A stretch of DNA of 27,263 bases, taken from assembly GCA_016219075.1 (NCBI GenBank), contig JACRCJ010000099.1:1-27263 (forward strand), given 5' to 3'. This DNA comes from Deltaproteobacteria bacterium. Its GTDB lineage: Bacteria > Desulfobacterota > GWC2-55-46. Positions 15,670 to 21,141 of the stretch are shown in pieces. Under the pieces are notes generated by a model. It saw only the letters and a program-made list of their open reading frames with translations. It was not told the DNA's origin and made no database searches. Numbering within the stretch: the stretch's first letter is position 1; every line of letters starts with the position of its first letter. A program made the translations under genes and the position numbers.

Positions 15670-15830
15670 AAATTCCTCGAAGCTTGCTTCGTAAATTTTA
15701 AATCCCCTCCCCCTTGATGGGGGAGGGTTAGGGTGGGGGTGAAAAACTCCACCCTCCCCTCTGTCCCCTCCCGTCGAGGGAGGGGAAGTATATCGAGATA
15801 CCCCGCAGCTTGCTGCGGGGAGGTTCATTA
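15670..15830. repeat. Composite hairpin repeat, copy 1 (inside the pur cluster)
   Basis: A row of near-perfect palindromes: 15678-15691 (CGAAGC/GCTTCG), 15705-15727 (9-bp stem CCCTCCCCC/GGGGGAGGG), 15767-15787 (8-bp stem CCCCTCCC/GGGAGGGG) and 15801-15820 (CCCCGCAGC/GCTGCGGGG). Bases 15719-15739 on the + strand hold four G-runs of three to five with short loops, a textbook G-quadruplex pattern. End hairpins carry AGCTTGCT cores. Copy 2 at 17571 shares the order and the core sequences. No coding capacity. Confidence 0.8.
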
Positions 15831-15852
15831 AAAGAAGAAGAGGTCTAACCAA

Positions 15853-16593
15853 GTGAAGTTCGGGATAATAGTATTTCCGGGTTCAAACTGCGACCACGAC
15901 TGCTACCATGTGGTAAAGCATGTCTTCGGGCAAAAGGCCGAATATATCTGGCACAAGGATACCGGGCTCAAGGGCTTTGACTGCCTGATACTCCCCGGCG
16001 GTTTCTCATACGGAGATTACCTGAGGACCGGGGCGATAGCGCGCTTCTCTCCGGTGATGAACGAGGTGGTGTCGTTCGCCGATAAGGGCGGGCTTGTGCT
16101 CGGGATATGCAACGGTTTTCAGGTGTTGACCGAGGCGGGCCTTCTGCCCGGTGTGCTCATGAGGAACAGGGACCTGAAGTTCATCTGCAAGGAGACTTCA
16201 GTGAGAGTGGAGAACAACAGGACGGCCTTTACGTCTTCCTACAGGCAAGGAGAGCCCGTCAGGATCCCGATAGCGCACGCCGACGGGAACTACTACGCCG
16301 ACCCCGATACCGTAAAGGCTCTTGAGGACAACGGGAGGGTCGTATTCAGGTACTCTACCCCTTCCGGGGAGGCGACCCCGGAGGCCAACCCGAACGGGTC
16401 GGTGAACAATATCGCCGGCATAACGAACTCGGCCGGGAATGTGCTGGGCATGATGCCGCACCCGGAGAGGGCCGCCGAGAGCGAGCTCGGCTCGACCGAC
16501 GGCAGGGGGGTATTTGAATCCATAATCCACGCCTTTTCGGGTTGCTGCGAAGGCCACGACCACCACGGGCACGGGCAAAAGACCCATGGCTGA
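15853..16593 (+). CDS. purQ: FGAM synthase glutaminase subunit PurQ with His-rich tail
   Basis: Class I glutamine amidotransferase that supplies ammonia to PurL for conversion of FGAR to FGAM. The nucleophile is Cys86 in VLGICNGFQVLTEAG, and the His-Glu pair of the triad lies in MMPHPERAAE. The opening MKFGIIVFPGSNCDHDCY is typical. GTG at 15853 is the start, supported by AAGAGG upstream. Its 246 residues exceed the usual 220-235 because the C-terminus continues after FESIIHAF with a tail containing two cysteines and five histidines (GCCEGHDHHGHGQKTHG), which looks like a metal-binding tag. The tail reads in frame with no break. The next gene is metF rather than the purL often seen here. Confidence 0.95.
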   Translation: MKFGIIVFPGSNCDHDCYHVVKHVFGQKAEYIWHKDTGLKGFDCLILPGGFSYGDYLRTGAIARFSPVMNEVVSFADKGGLVLGICNGFQVLTEAGLLPGVLMRNRDLKFICKETSVRVENNRTAFTSSYRQGEPVRIPIAHADGNYYADPDTVKALEDNGRVVFRYSTPSGEATPEANPNGSVNNIAGITNSAGNVLGMMPHPERAAESELGSTDGRGVFESIIHAFSGCCEGHDHHGHGQKTHG

Positions 16594-16626
16594 GGACCGC
16601 TTAAAACATAAAGGACACTACGCGTA

Positions 16627-17496
16627 ATGCCTGAAAAGACGCTCGTTGAAGAGTTAGCCTCCGGCAGGTTCGTAATCACGGCCGAGATATGCCCTCCCAG
16701 GGGCGCCGATACGGAGGACTTTCTTAAAAAGGCCCGGCTCCTGAAGAAGAGTATTGCCGCCGCCAATGTCACCGACAACCAGAGGGCGGTGATGAGGCTT
16801 TCGTCTCTCGCCTGCTCGGTACTACTTCTTCGCGAAGGCATAGACCCGGTCTTCCAGATGACCTGCAGGGACAGGAACCGTCTGGCCTTGCAGTCCGACA
16901 TCCTGGGGGCGTGGGCCCTGGGGATAAAGAACATACTGGCGCTCACCGGAGACCATGTCTCTTTCGGCGACCACAGGGAAGCCAAGGCCGTATTCGACGT
17001 TGACTCGGTCCAGCTCGTGGGGCTCATCGACGGGCTCAACCACGGCAGGAACATGAAGGACAAGGAGCTGCGCGGAAGGACCGGTTTTTTAATAGGCGCG
17101 GTAGTCGCCCCGGAGGCCAACCCGTGGGAGCCGGAGGGGATAAAGTTCGAAAAAAAGATAGCCGCGGGCGCGCGGTTTTTCCAGACCCAGGCCATCTACG
17201 ACATGGATAAGTTCAAGAGGTTCTTCGAAGTCGCCTCTAAGAGCGATGTGAAGATACTCGGCGGCATACTCCTCTTGAAGTCCGCCAAGATGGCCAACTA
17301 CCTCAATACCAATGTCCCCGGCGTGCATGTCCCGAAAGCGCTCATAGACGAGCTTGAGGGGGCCCCCGACCAGCTCGAAAAGGGGATAGAGATAGCCTCA
17401 AGGCAATTAAGGGAGCTTCGGTCCTTCTGCCACGGCGCCCACATCATGGCCATCGGCCAGGAGGAGAGCGTCGTTAAGATAATAGAGGGCGCTTAA
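16627..17496 (+). CDS. metF: Methylenetetrahydrofolate reductase
   Basis: FAD enzyme that reduces 5,10-methylene-THF to 5-methyl-THF, feeding methionine synthesis or, in some anaerobes, the methyl branch of the Wood-Ljungdahl pathway. It has 289 residues, the size of the catalytic TIM-barrel subunit alone. Family marks: FVITAEICPPRGADTEDF (with the catalytic-site Glu), AANVTDNQRAVMRLSSL, FQMTCRDRNRLALQSDILGA, NILALTGDH, VVAPEANPWEPE, and GARFFQTQAIYDMDKF, which includes the folate-binding Gln. The start ATG at 16627 lies 33 bases after purQ with only a weak ribosome site (AAAGGA). No MetV-like or zinc-finger partner is adjacent. It ends just before a strong terminator and so is probably the last gene of the purine transcript, linking folate supply to purine synthesis. 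Confidence 0.93.
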   Translation: MPEKTLVEELASGRFVITAEICPPRGADTEDFLKKARLLKKSIAAANVTDNQRAVMRLSSLACSVLLLREGIDPVFQMTCRDRNRLALQSDILGAWALGIKNILALTGDHVSFGDHREAKAVFDVDSVQLVGLIDGLNHGRNMKDKELRGRTGFLIGAVVAPEANPWEPEGIKFEKKIAAGARFFQTQAIYDMDKFKRFFEVASKSDVKILGGILLLKSAKMANYLNTNVPGVHVPKALIDELEGAPDQLEKGIEIASRQLRELRSFCHGAHIMAIGQEESVVKIIEGA

Positions 17497-17520
17497 CGCG
17501 CCCCTAATGCCATGAAATTA

Positions 17521-17552
17521 AAAGAGGCGGCCGGAAGGCCGCCTCTTTTTTT
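17521..17552 (+). terminator. Strong rho-independent terminator after metF
   Basis: AAAGAGGCGGCC (17521-17532), loop GGAA, GGCCGCCTCTTT (17537-17548), followed by more T. The stem is 12 bp and perfect. It ends the purB-to-metF unit. Confidence 0.93.
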
Positions 17553-17570
17553 GTGTCTCTTTTAATTACA

Positions 17571-17768
17571 AAATTCCCTGTAGCAAGCTACAGGGTTTCC
17601 TTGTAAAATCCTCCCCCTTGATGGGGGAGGGTAGGGGGGGGTGAAAAAATGTTTTCACCCTCCCCGCTTCCCGTTGCATCGGAAGAGCGCAACGGGAGCC
17701 CAGCCCTCGCCATCGAGGGAGGGGGGGTTTAATGAGATACCCAGGAGCTTGCTCCGGGGTATCTCATT
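17571..17768. repeat. Composite hairpin repeat, copy 2
   Basis: Same plan as copy 1, with hairpins at 17576-17595 (CCCTGTAGC/GCTACAGGG), 17610-17630 (CCTCCCCC/GGGGGAGG), 17639-17660 (GGGTGAAAA/TTTTCACCC), 17670-17696 (CCCGTTGC/GCAACGGG) and 17731-17768. The last has a 12-bp outer stem AATGAGATACCC/GGGTATCTCATT with an inner GGAGC/GCTCC. The centre again contains GGGGGAGGG and a long G-run. It lies between the metF terminator and the end of the leftward cupin gene. Confidence 0.8.
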
Positions 17769-17774
17769 ATCCCC

Positions 17775-18251
17775 TTATCCTATATCCTTCTCCTCTTCCG
17801 TCTGAGGCTCGTCTTCGGTAGTTATCTCGAACTCGTCTTCGTCGTCTTCGGCATCCGGGGCCTGCACGATGCTTTCGGGCTCCGGCGCGGCCGGGCGTTT
17901 TTCCGCGGGGGCCGGTCTGGCGGCGGCCGCGTTAAGCGACCCCGCGGCCATGTACACGGCCTCGTCGTTGCCGACTGTCTCAAGGTAAAGCGTTTCTCCC
18001 TCGCCGGCGTGGAAGGCCTCTCCGGCCGTTACTGAAAAGGACGATTTGCCCTTGCGTACGCTCAAGGCCCCCTTGACCACGCAGATGATCTCTTCGTGCC
18101 CTGCGGCGCAGACGACCTTGCGCGCGGCCGTGCCCGGCCTTATCCTGCCGTATACCATGTAGACGGACCCGGCAGACGAGTTTTCAGGCCCGAGACGGTA
18201 CTCGGAAGAGGGGCTTGAGTCCGCGAGCTGAGGCAGCTTGTATATCTTCAT
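17775..18251 (-). CDS. Single-domain cupin protein with acidic tail
   Basis: 158 residues. The first 105 or so fit a small cupin barrel: GHEEIICVVKGALSVRKGK and FSVTAGEAFHAGEGETLYLE are the two cupin motifs, with one His and two Glu of the first motif present but the second motif degenerate, so metal binding is uncertain. After an Ala/Pro-rich linker, the last 30 residues are strongly acidic (DAEDDEDEFEITTEDE), probably disordered. The start ATG at 18251 overlaps the stop of the upstream regulator by four bases (ATGA). An upstream start in the same frame, at 18323, would run inside the regulator gene and is unlikely. Likely role is small-molecule sensing or a regulator partner; substrate unknown. 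Confidence 0.7.
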   Translation of the reverse strand: MKIYKLPQLADSSPSSEYRLGPENSSAGSVYMVYGRIRPGTAARKVVCAAGHEEIICVVKGALSVRKGKSSFSVTAGEAFHAGEGETLYLETVGNDEAVYMAAGSLNAAAARPAPAEKRPAAPEPESIVQAPDAEDDEDEFEITTEDEPQTEEEKDIG

Positions 18252-18448
18252 GCCATCGATTCCATCGTGTCCCTGAAGTGGGCGATAAAGTCCTCGCCGT
18301 GCATCGGCCTCAGTATTATCCATTTCTTCTTTTTGTCCAGCCTGATCTCCACTTCGGCTCCCGGTATAAGTTCCAGATATCTCAGGAACTCCGCGGGAAG
18401 GGCTACGCCTTCGGTATCCTTTCCTATACGGACTATCTTTTCCTTCAT
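18248..18448 (-). CDS. SpoVT/AbrB-fold (MazE-like) DNA-binding protein
   Basis: 66 residues forming one swapped-hairpin domain: KIVRIGKDTEGVALPAEFLRYLELIPGAEVEIRLDKKKKWIILRP carries the family pattern (positive start, LPxEFLRYLxLxxGxxVEI, then a hydrophobic strand ending RP). Such proteins bind DNA as dimers, as growth-phase regulators or as antitoxins. The start at 18448 is supported by AGGGAGA upstream on the minus strand. A longer reading back to 18538 has no ribosome site. It shares a four-base overlap with the cupin gene, which would make it a regulator-cupin operon. No toxin-like gene is nearby, so antitoxin is the less likely reading. Confidence 0.8.
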   Translation of the reverse strand: MKEKIVRIGKDTEGVALPAEFLRYLELIPGAEVEIRLDKKKKWIILRPMHGEDFIAHFRDTMESMA

Positions 18449-18544
18449 AAGGGTCTCCCTTTCAGGCCGTCCTTTAAAATGAGTTCCGATTGAACTTTCC
18501 CGCGCTGTTGCTTCGGTCTGCGGGTGGGATTGCCGCACCCGTAT

Positions 18545-18573
18545 ATATTAAGTTCATACGCCGGTCGAGTCAA
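18545..18573 (-). promoter_or_regulatory. Promoter of the regulator-cupin pair
   Basis: Minus strand TTGACT (18568-18573), 17-base spacer, TAATAT (18545-18550). The predicted leader is about 90 bases. It is divergent from, and about 70 bases away from, the promoter at 18643. Confidence 0.65.
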
Positions 18574-18642
18574 GGCAATTTGTGCGGCGTCAGGGTCCGC
18601 GCGGCTGAAAGCGGCGGCGGCACAAGAGGATTTCACGCCTTC

Positions 18643-18670
18643 TTGACAAAAAAAATCTACGGTGTATGAT
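18643..18670 (+). promoter_or_regulatory. Promoter of the HAMP protein gene
   Basis: Perfect TTGACA (18643-18648), 16-base A-rich spacer, TATGAT (18665-18670). The start codon is 27 bases downstream of the -10. Confidence 0.75.
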
Positions 18671-18696
18671 ATCTGAGAAAGTCGAAGGACCCAGGG

Positions 18697-19245
18697 ATGC
18701 AGAAAGAAGAGACCCCAAAATTTACAAGGTCGTTCAAGCAAAGGTACTTCGCCGCCAGAGACCTCCAGTTCTCGGTGGCCCTCCTTGTCGTATTGGCGCT
18801 TCTGGGCGGCATATTCCTCCAGACCTTCTCCTCGGCGCTGATAAGCCGCTACGGGTCGAGCACCCCGCTTCTCGGCATCTTCCTCATAATCGGTTACTTC
18901 CTGATCGTCGTGCTGATAGCCGTATTTTTTACGCACAGGCTCGTGGGGCCCTTCAAGAGGCTTGAGTACGAGATGAAGCTGATTGCCGCCGGGGAGCTCG
19001 CCAAAAGGCTCTCCATAAGGTCCCAGGACGACCTTCATATAAGGAACTTCGTCAAGCACACGAACAACTTCATCTCCAAGTTCGAGGAGATGAGCAAAGA
19101 GTACAACAGGCTCAACAGCACGGTCGTTAAAAAGATGGATGAGATCAACGCCGAGCTTTCGAAGAAAGACTTCGACTGCGAGAGGGTGAAGTCCGAGATA
19201 TCCGCTCTCCAGAAAGAGATACGAGAGTTCAGAGAGAAGTGGTAA
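18697..19245 (+). CDS. HAMP-domain membrane protein without an output domain
   Basis: 182 residues. A short basic N-terminus is followed by two membrane helices (about residues 24-47, LQFSVALLVVLALLGGIFLQ, and 60-80, GIFLIIGYFLIVVLIAVFF) joined by only about a dozen residues, so there is almost no sensor loop. A HAMP signal-relay domain follows (about 81-133: RLVGPFKRLEYEMKLIAAGEL, then DDLHIRNFVKHTNNFI), and then a coiled coil to the end (KEYNRLNSTVVKKMDEINAE and beyond). No kinase, methyl-accepting or cyclase domain is present and the stop is clean. It may transmit a membrane signal to a separate partner or act as a scaffold; function unknown. The ATG at 18697 follows AAGGA at 18685-18689. 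Its 3' end touches the nuclease gene. Confidence 0.8.
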   Translation: MQKEETPKFTRSFKQRYFAARDLQFSVALLVVLALLGGIFLQTFSSALISRYGSSTPLLGIFLIIGYFLIVVLIAVFFTHRLVGPFKRLEYEMKLIAAGELAKRLSIRSQDDLHIRNFVKHTNNFISKFEEMSKEYNRLNSTVVKKMDEINAELSKKDFDCERVKSEISALQKEIREFREKW

Positions 19246-19274
19246 GCCCGGCCCGTCTCTTCAATCCCCCCCCA

Positions 19275-20048
19275 ATGAACCTTTTTTGCCGCTGTCTCCC
19301 TTTTCTTCTGTTCATTTTAACGGTTTTTTTGCCCCCGTCTGCCGTTGCCAAAGAGGCCGGCGGATATTTCTTCGTCGAATATGTCATAGACGGCGACACC
19401 ATAATTATCAATGGCGGTGAAAAGGTCCGTTACATCGGGATGGACACCCCCGAGGAGGGGGAGCCGTTCTACGGCGAGGCGAAAGAAAGGAACAGCCGCC
19501 TTGTCGGAGGAAAAAGAGTAAGGCTCGTCTTCTGCGAAGCGCAAAAACGGGACAAGTACGGAAGGCTTCTTGCGTGGGTTTACTCCGACGGGGTCTTCGT
19601 GAACCGGACGCTTGTGAGTGAAGGGCTCGCCAGAAGGCTCGTGATCCCCCCGTGCGGCCTTGTAAATTACAAAGAGCTCAAGAGGGCCGAAGAAGAGGCG
19701 CGGAGCAAAAAGCTCGGGCTCTGGGCCTCCGGGACCCCAGAGAGACACAGGGCGGCCAAGAAGACCATAACCCCCCAGGAGGCGTCAGGTCATATAGGGC
19801 AGAGGGTAAATGTCAGGGGGACGGTCAGCGCGGTAAAAAAGAGGAGGGACGGGGTTTTTCTCGTCTTTCAGGGAAGGGACGGTTTTACCGCCATCGTCTT
19901 CTCAGAACTTTTAAGGGAGTTGAACAAGGCAGAAAGAGACCCCATGGGGTTTAAGGGCAGGGTTTTAACCGTGACCGGGCAGATAAGGAGTTACCACGGA
20001 CACCCGGAGATGATTCTGAAAAGACCCGCCGACATAAAAGAGGAATAA
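19275..20048 (+). CDS. Secreted thermonuclease-like (SNase) protein with C-terminal OB-like domain
   Basis: 257 residues from the chosen ATG. An N-terminal signal peptide (FLLFILTVFLPPSAVA, likely cut after AVA) targets it outside the cytoplasm. The SNase domain (about residues 30-145) shows VIDGDTIII, VRYIGMDTPEEGE, RDKYGRLLAWVYSDGVFVNRTLVSEGLA and a closing KLGLWA. The catalytic Asp, Arg and Glu positions of staphylococcal nuclease appear kept. The last 85 residues (about 165-250; GQRVNVRGTVSAVKKR, FKGRVLTVTGQIRSYHGHPEMIL) look like an OB-fold nucleic-acid-binding domain. An alternative GTG start at 19239 overlaps the HAMP gene end. Neither start has a convincing ribosome site. Probably cotranscribed with the HAMP protein. 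Confidence 0.85.
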   Translation: MNLFCRCLPFLLFILTVFLPPSAVAKEAGGYFFVEYVIDGDTIIINGGEKVRYIGMDTPEEGEPFYGEAKERNSRLVGGKRVRLVFCEAQKRDKYGRLLAWVYSDGVFVNRTLVSEGLARRLVIPPCGLVNYKELKRAEEEARSKKLGLWASGTPERHRAAKKTITPQEASGHIGQRVNVRGTVSAVKKRRDGVFLVFQGRDGFTAIVFSELLRELNKAERDPMGFKGRVLTVTGQIRSYHGHPEMILKRPADIKEE

Positions 20049-20078
20049 GGGGAAAGGCGGGCATAAAGGGTTTTTATC

Positions 20079-20108
20079 TTGACAAATGCGACCCCGGCTT
20101 ATTATAGT
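20079..20108 (+). promoter_or_regulatory. Promoter of tRNA-Cys
   Basis: Perfect TTGACA (20079-20084), 18-base spacer and TATAGT (20103-20108). The tRNA begins 17 bases after the -10. Confidence 0.8.
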
Positions 20109-20124
20109 ATCCGTCTGATACTCT

Positions 20125-20199
20125 GGCGGCGTACCCAAGTGGTAAGGGAGCAGTCTGCAAAACTGCCATTCAGCGGTTCGAATCCGCTCGCCGCCTCCA
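20125..20199 (+). tRNA. tRNA-Cys (anticodon GCA)
   Basis: A 75-base cloverleaf. The acceptor stem is GGCGGCG (20125-20131) with CGCCGCC (20189-20195), then discriminator T and an encoded CCA (20197-20199). The anticodon arm is GCAGT, loop CTGCAAA, ACTGC, giving GCA at loop positions 34-36. The T arm is AGCGG, TTCGAAT, CCGCT. U73 and GCA together identify cysteine. A T-run of six follows the CCA directly. Confidence 0.97.
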
Positions 20200-20206
20200 A
20201 TTTTTT

Positions 20207-20224
20207 CCGGCCTCTTGAACTTCC
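20207..20224 (+). repeat. 18-bp direct repeat, left copy (possible attachment site)
   Basis: CCGGCCTCTTGAACTTCC, beginning 7 bases beyond the CCA end of tRNA-Cys. It is identical to 21841-21858. Similarity continues imperfectly for about nine more bases (TATTTAA here, TAATTAA there). Confidence 0.8.
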
Positions 20225-20267
20225 TCTATTTAACGCCTTTTTCCTTAACAATTTTTCTTCCTGCAGT

Positions 20268-20447
20268 CTAACAGGGTGTTGAAAAAGTCCTTCCATGGCT
20301 TTTTCAACTACGATTTGGCCGGAGTGAATCCGTCCAAATCTCACAAATCGCTCGACTTTTTTGGTCTCGCAATTTGGCAATCCATCCATGGATTGCCGGG
20401 GGACCCGCCCATAGGGTGGGTCGGGCTGTTTTTCAACAGCCTGCTAA
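20268..20447. mobile_element. MITE-like element with terminal inverted repeats and four internal hairpins
   Basis: Terminal repeats CAGGGTGTTGAAAAA (20272-20286) and its near-complement (20429-20443) match at 14 of 15 positions. They are flanked by CTAA on both sides (20268-20271, 20444-20447), a possible 4-bp target duplication. Inside are hairpins GTTGAAAAAG/CTTTTTCAAC (20278-20308), GATTTGG/CCAAATC (20312-20340), GGCAATCCA/TGGATTGCC (20376-20397) and GACCCGCCC/GGGTGGGTC (20402-20422). No transposase is encoded; it would depend on one elsewhere. Confidence 0.75.
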
Positions 20448-20511
20448 TAACCGTGCTTTTTAAAACCGTCCGGAACAGCGCAAACCGACCCCCCGTTAAA
20501 TGTCCCCATTT

Positions 20512-20949
20512 TCACGCCTTTACCGTCATGTAAAAGGCGTCTATGTTGGTCTTGATCGACGGCCCGGCCACGCTCTCGGTAGAGCGCAGTATCGTAAGGA
20601 GTTTGCCCACATATACGATCTCCTCTGTGTCCAGAACCGCTTGACCCATCGCGTAGCTGTAACTGCCGTTGTCTTTGCCCCTGGCCTTTTCGACCAACGC
20701 TATCGTGCAGACCCTCTCCGAAGAGCTCATCCTCGAGTACATATCGCCGATGCCCGTCAACAGCCAGTCGATGGAGATATTATATGTCTCGGCGAATTTG
20801 AAGATCAGTTTCGGCGATATTTCGTCTTTTTTCCTGTAATTGGAGATAGCCTGAGGTGAGAGGCCAACGGTCTTTGCCAGTTCGGAGTAGTTTTTCAGCT
20901 TTCCCGCCATCAACATCCTTTCAAAAAGTTCACGGTTTTTAATCTGCAT
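20512..20949 (-). CDS. Phage CI-type helix-turn-helix repressor (DNA-binding domain plus short tail)
   Basis: 145 residues. The N-terminal 65-70 match the phage CI repressor N-domain: MQIKNRELFERMLMAGKLKN, then the helix-turn-helix YSELAKTVGLSPQAISNYRKK, and KLIFKFAETYNISIDWLLTGIGDMY, where the D-WLLTG motif is typical. The remaining 75 residues have no S24 peptidase motifs, so it cannot self-cleave. The tail may be for oligomerisation and is not recognised. The start ATG at 20949 is preceded on its strand by AGGGAGA. It is divergent from the second repressor across a 192-base region rich in repeats, an arrangement like a phage lysis-lysogeny switch. No integrase, excisionase or structural gene is seen in the window. 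Confidence 0.85.
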   Translation of the reverse strand: MQIKNRELFERMLMAGKLKNYSELAKTVGLSPQAISNYRKKDEISPKLIFKFAETYNISIDWLLTGIGDMYSRMSSSERVCTIALVEKARGKDNGSYSYAMGQAVLDTEEIVYVGKLLTILRSTESVAGPSIKTNIDAFYMTVKA

Positions 20950-20963
20950 CTGATTCTCCCTAT

Positions 20964-20991
20964 TGTATGATTAAAGATGTATGATTAAAGA
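20964..20991. repeat. Two tandem copies of a 14-bp unit, likely operator
   Basis: TGTATGATTAAAGA occurs twice back to back with no mismatch. The second copy covers the predicted -10 of the leftward repressor promoter, a position fit for autoregulation or cross-regulation. Confidence 0.6.
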
Positions 20992-21012
20992 TACTCGATC
21001 CGAGAATTTCAA
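20984..21012 (-). promoter_or_regulatory. Candidate promoter of the leftward repressor
   Basis: Minus strand TTGAAA (21007-21012), 17-base spacer, TTTAAT (20984-20989). It overlaps the tandem 14-bp repeat. Confidence 0.5.
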
Positions 21013-21020
21013 ATGTATAG

Positions 21021-21049
21021 TTGACGGTATAATGCATTAAATGTTATAA
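21021..21049 (+). promoter_or_regulatory. Candidate promoter of the rightward repressor
   Basis: TTGACG (21021-21026), 17-base spacer, TTATAA (21044-21049). It lies back to back with the leftward promoter, whose -35 ends 8 bases away. It gives a leader of about 85 bases that contains the palindrome at 21092. Confidence 0.5.
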
Positions 21050-21091
21050 AAAGGTTCGAAATGTAAGGCAGGCGGATATCCTTTACGCCAT

Positions 21092-21109
21092 TTTACACAA
21101 TTGCGTAAA
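21092..21109. promoter_or_regulatory. 18-bp near-palindrome, probable repressor operator
   Basis: TTTACACAATTGCGTAAA differs from perfect symmetry at one base pair. An extra half-site TTTACGC starts at 21082. It sits between the rightward promoter and its gene. Confidence 0.55.
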
Positions 21110-21141
21110 TTTGTCAAGCGACATCTTGAAAAAGCGGGTAT

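Larger units (their letters stand above)
20049..20511. other. 463-base stretch without a protein gene
   Basis: It contains the tRNA-Cys gene with its promoter, one copy of an 18-bp direct repeat, and a MITE-like hairpin element. The rest (20448-20511) shows nothing recognisable. Short open frames here run through the tRNA and the hairpins and are not convincing genes. Confidence 0.7.

Noticed and set aside
15670..17768. CRISPR array from the two similar repeats
   Set aside because: Only two copies, 1.9 kb apart, palindromic and gene-separated, with no spacers or cas genes.
18248..18448. Toxin-antitoxin pair (MazE-like with partner)
   Set aside because: The partner is a cupin, not a MazF- or PIN-type toxin, and gene sizes and order do not match known systems.
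20276..20533. 85-codon frame through the MITE-like element
   Set aside because: It consists of translated palindromes and has no ribosome site.
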